Shown in pieces: positions 51,414 to 52,944 of a DNA stretch of 52,944 nucleotides. The stretch spans positions 1 to 52,944 of the forward strand of contig MFRM01000012.1 of assembly GCA_001784555.1 (NCBI GenBank), read 5' to 3'. This stretch comes from Candidatus Melainabacteria bacterium RIFCSPHIGHO2_02_FULL_34_12. Its GTDB lineage: Bacteria > Cyanobacteriota > Vampirovibrionia > 2-02-FULL-35-15. The number at the start of each line of letters is the position of its first letter. Position 1 is the first letter of the stretch. The translations under genes and the position numbers were made by a program. The notes below the pieces were generated by a model. The model did no database searches and was not told the origin of the DNA. It was given only the letters and a program-made list of their open reading frames with translations.

Positions 51414-52487
51414 TTGAATCAAAAGAATAAATCATTTTCCCCTGTTTTTATATGTGGATCCGGCAGATCCGGCACTACACTTGTAAGAAATATTTTAGGG
51501 AACCATTCAAATTTCTACACGATAGACAGAGAGCTTCATTTCTTTACTAGATATAGAACATATTGTTATAAATTACTTGATAAATTTGAGAAAAAAAATA
51601 ATATTCAACGACTTGCTTTATCAATAATTACACTACTTTTCTATGGAAATGAATGTTGTGAAATTATGACTATAGAAAGCAATTATCCTCTTGACGTACA
51701 AAATTACTATGATGAAATAGTGCAATCTGAAGATTTTAACACTCTTAAAAGCAAATATGACATTTTTGATTTTTGTATAAATTATTTTACCCATAAAGAA
51801 AACAAAAAAAGATGGGTAGAAAAAACGCCCAGAAATATTTTTGCTGCAGATCTTATTACAGAAAGATATCCTGATGCACAATTTATAGAAATTTACAGAG
51901 ATCCAAGAGCCGTATATCTTTCCTGGAAAAATGCAGAACACAGATTTTTCAGGAATTCAAATGCAGTTGAATGTCTAAGAGCATGGAACGATACTACTTC
52001 ACTGGGAGAAAGATATTTAAAAAAATTACCAAAACAGTTCTACAGACTAAAATATGAAGATTTAATATGCTCACCTGAAGAAGAATTGAAAAAACTATGT
52101 GGTTTTTTAAATGAAGAATTTGAGCCTGCAATGCTTAATATAACTGTTAAAAACAGCTTTTTTGAGGATAGTATTAATAAACAAGGCTTTAATAAGTCCT
52201 CCTTAAATCGTTGGAAAGAAAGTTTATGGAAATATGAGGTTTTATTTTTAGACATCTTCACAAAAACTAACAGAAAAATACTTAACTATCCGGATAGTGA
52301 TGTAAAATTATCATTCTTAAATTTTCTGCCATTTACAGTTTTTGCCTTATTTACTCTTATTAAAGGACATTCTCACTTTCCAATACTTTATAAATCTGTA
52401 AAAAACTTAACAAAATCAAAAGCATGGTGTATAAGTAGATTAAAACAAAGTAAGCGATTACTTCAACAGGGCAGGTTTATTTTGTAA
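51414..52487 (+). CDS. PAPS-dependent sulfotransferase (second of a tandem pair)
   Basis: A 357-residue paralogue of the previous gene, starting at TTG 51414. Binding loop CGSGRSGTTLVRNIL (about 14-28) and EIYRDPRAVYLSWKNAEH mark the PAPS site. Identical or near-identical segments are shared with the first copy, including RWVEKTPRN/RWVEKTPTN, ELKKLCGFLNE and the final KxxNYPDSxxKL. It differs mainly in the acceptor-facing middle and in a basic C-terminal tail of about 30 residues. Two copies suggest sulfation at two positions. Its end overlaps the convergent cysteine desulfurase gene by 30 bp. Confidence 0.9.
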   Translation: MNQKNKSFSPVFICGSGRSGTTLVRNILGNHSNFYTIDRELHFFTRYRTYCYKLLDKFEKKNNIQRLALSIITLLFYGNECCEIMTIESNYPLDVQNYYDEIVQSEDFNTLKSKYDIFDFCINYFTHKENKKRWVEKTPRNIFAADLITERYPDAQFIEIYRDPRAVYLSWKNAEHRFFRNSNAVECLRAWNDTTSLGERYLKKLPKQFYRLKYEDLICSPEEELKKLCGFLNEEFEPAMLNITVKNSFFEDSINKQGFNKSSLNRWKESLWKYEVLFLDIFTKTNRKILNYPDSDVKLSFLNFLPFTVFALFTLIKGHSHFPILYKSVKNLTKSKAWCISRLKQSKRLLQQGRFIL

Positions 52488-52944
52488 TTTCATTACAATA
52501 TCTTTTACAGCAGATGCAATGTAAATTACTTCTTCTTGTATATTTTCTACTCCTAAACTTAACCTGAGCGAACCATTGATACAATCTTTAGGCACACCTA
52601 TTGAAAGTAAAACATAGGAAGGCTCAAAGTTAGATTCATTTTGATTTAGTTGTTTACTTTTACATGCCGAGCCCGAACTTGCAGCAATTCCTTTTAAGTC
52701 AGCTCGTAAAACCAGGCTTTCTCCATCAATTCCACGACAGCAAACACTCACATGCCCAGGAATCCTATATAAATATTTTTCTTCAGGAATATTTTCTTTA
52801 ACTTTATTAAGAGAGACACCTGTTAATATTACATTCTCAATGAGAGATAATTTTTCCATTAGATTTATTTGCAGAGATCTTAGTTTTTTTGAATTTAAAC
52901 TCATTTCATTATTTAGCAGTTTTGCTGCTTTTGCAAATCCAACA
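52458..52944 (-). CDS. Cysteine desulfurase, C-terminal part (runs off the window)
   Basis: The C-terminal ~160 residues of a NifS/IscS-type cysteine desulfurase, the PLP enzyme that takes sulfur from cysteine for Fe-S clusters and thio-modified tRNA. The frame is open to base 52944, where VGFAKAAKLLN matches the family helix after the PLP-lysine region, so the ATG at 52904 is internal. The active-site loop is ASSGSACKSK, with the catalytic Cys, followed by PSYVLLSIGVP and SLRLSLGVENIQEEV. The Cys-containing loop is long, as in group II or archaeal-like NifS. N-terminal residues and the PLP lysine lie outside the window. Confidence 0.93.
   Translation of the reverse strand, partial: VGFAKAAKLLNNEMSLNSKKLRSLQINLMEKLSLIENVILTGVSLNKVKENIPEEKYLYRIPGHVSVCCRGIDGESLVLRADLKGIAASSGSACKSKQLNQNESNFEPSYVLLSIGVPKDCINGSLRLSLGVENIQEEVIYIASAVKDIVMKLQNKPALLK

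Noticed and set aside
1-52944. tRNA, rRNA, CRISPR arrays, prophage or integrase genes
   Set aside because: None seen by eye; no cloverleaf with matching arms, no regular repeat-spacer array and no integrase or phage structural genes. A covariance-model scan would be decisive for small RNAs.

Overview
The window is AT-rich bacterial DNA, densely coding on both strands, with Shine-Dalgarno-led genes and some TTG/GTG starts. There is no rRNA, tRNA, phage or plasmid core to fix the taxonomy. The mix of a complete Tad/Flp pilus locus, giant PKD/IPT surface proteins, a DUF1501 protein, a tyrosine-kinase/Wza exopolysaccharide cluster, low GC and many GC-rich interspersed palindromes suggests a non-photosynthetic relative of Cyanobacteria (Melainabacteria/Vampirovibrionia-like) or a similar environmental Gram-negative lineage. 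This is inference. The outer-membrane secretin and Wza-type exporter do show a diderm cell.

Layout. 1-4.4 kb: 5' part of glyA, a MITE-like repeat, a tightly packed three-gene minus-strand operon (unknown 603-aa protein, Pro/Glu-rich protein, Rieske ferredoxin), msrA, and a RayT-type Y1 transposase with a REP-like palindrome inside its own reading frame. 4.7-18.4 kb: a secreted NHL-propeller protein, then a 3528-residue PKD/IPT protein whose C-terminal end looks like a polymorphic-toxin tip, followed 6 bp later by a candidate immunity gene. 18.4-25.1 kb: a solitary Mrr-like restriction endonuclease, two unknown genes, CPXCG protein, Ldh_2 dehydrogenase, msrB, a DUF1501 protein and an unknown 130-aa protein. 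25.1-38.9 kb: the Tad pilus locus. tadZ-tadA-tadB-tadC-secretin run on plus. A vWA TadG-like protein, two TadE-like pseudopilins, a six-Cys secreted peptide, cpaB, the prepilin peptidase and three near-identical flp pilin genes run convergently on minus. 39.4-52.5 kb: an exopolysaccharide cluster with Wzz/BY-kinase, Wza, a secreted protein, a nucleotidyltransferase/HprK-like/S26-peptidase-like fusion, GNAT, two GT2 enzymes, an ABC-2 permease and two tandem sulfotransferases. The end holds the C-terminal part of a cysteine desulfurase.

How it works together. Most of the window is devoted to the cell surface. The Tad machine assembles Flp pili (pilin, peptidase, ATPase, platform, secretin). The EPS cluster probably makes and exports a sulfated, acylated polysaccharide. 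The giant PKD protein probably displays a toxin-like tip. Regulatory sequence is visible: a perfect CRP-type palindrome (TGTGA-N6-TCACA) and a 16-bp palindrome precede tadZ, and the three flp genes share an identically spaced promoter (GTTA..-N17-TATTAA).

The best candidates for undescribed biology are the giant toxin/immunity pair and the three-domain NTase-kinase-peptidase protein. A 45-codon gene ending in a Gly/Ser-rich tail lies immediately downstream of that fusion, on the opposite strand. Next come the separately promoted pilin triplet and the Rieske operon with its unknown 603-aa partner.
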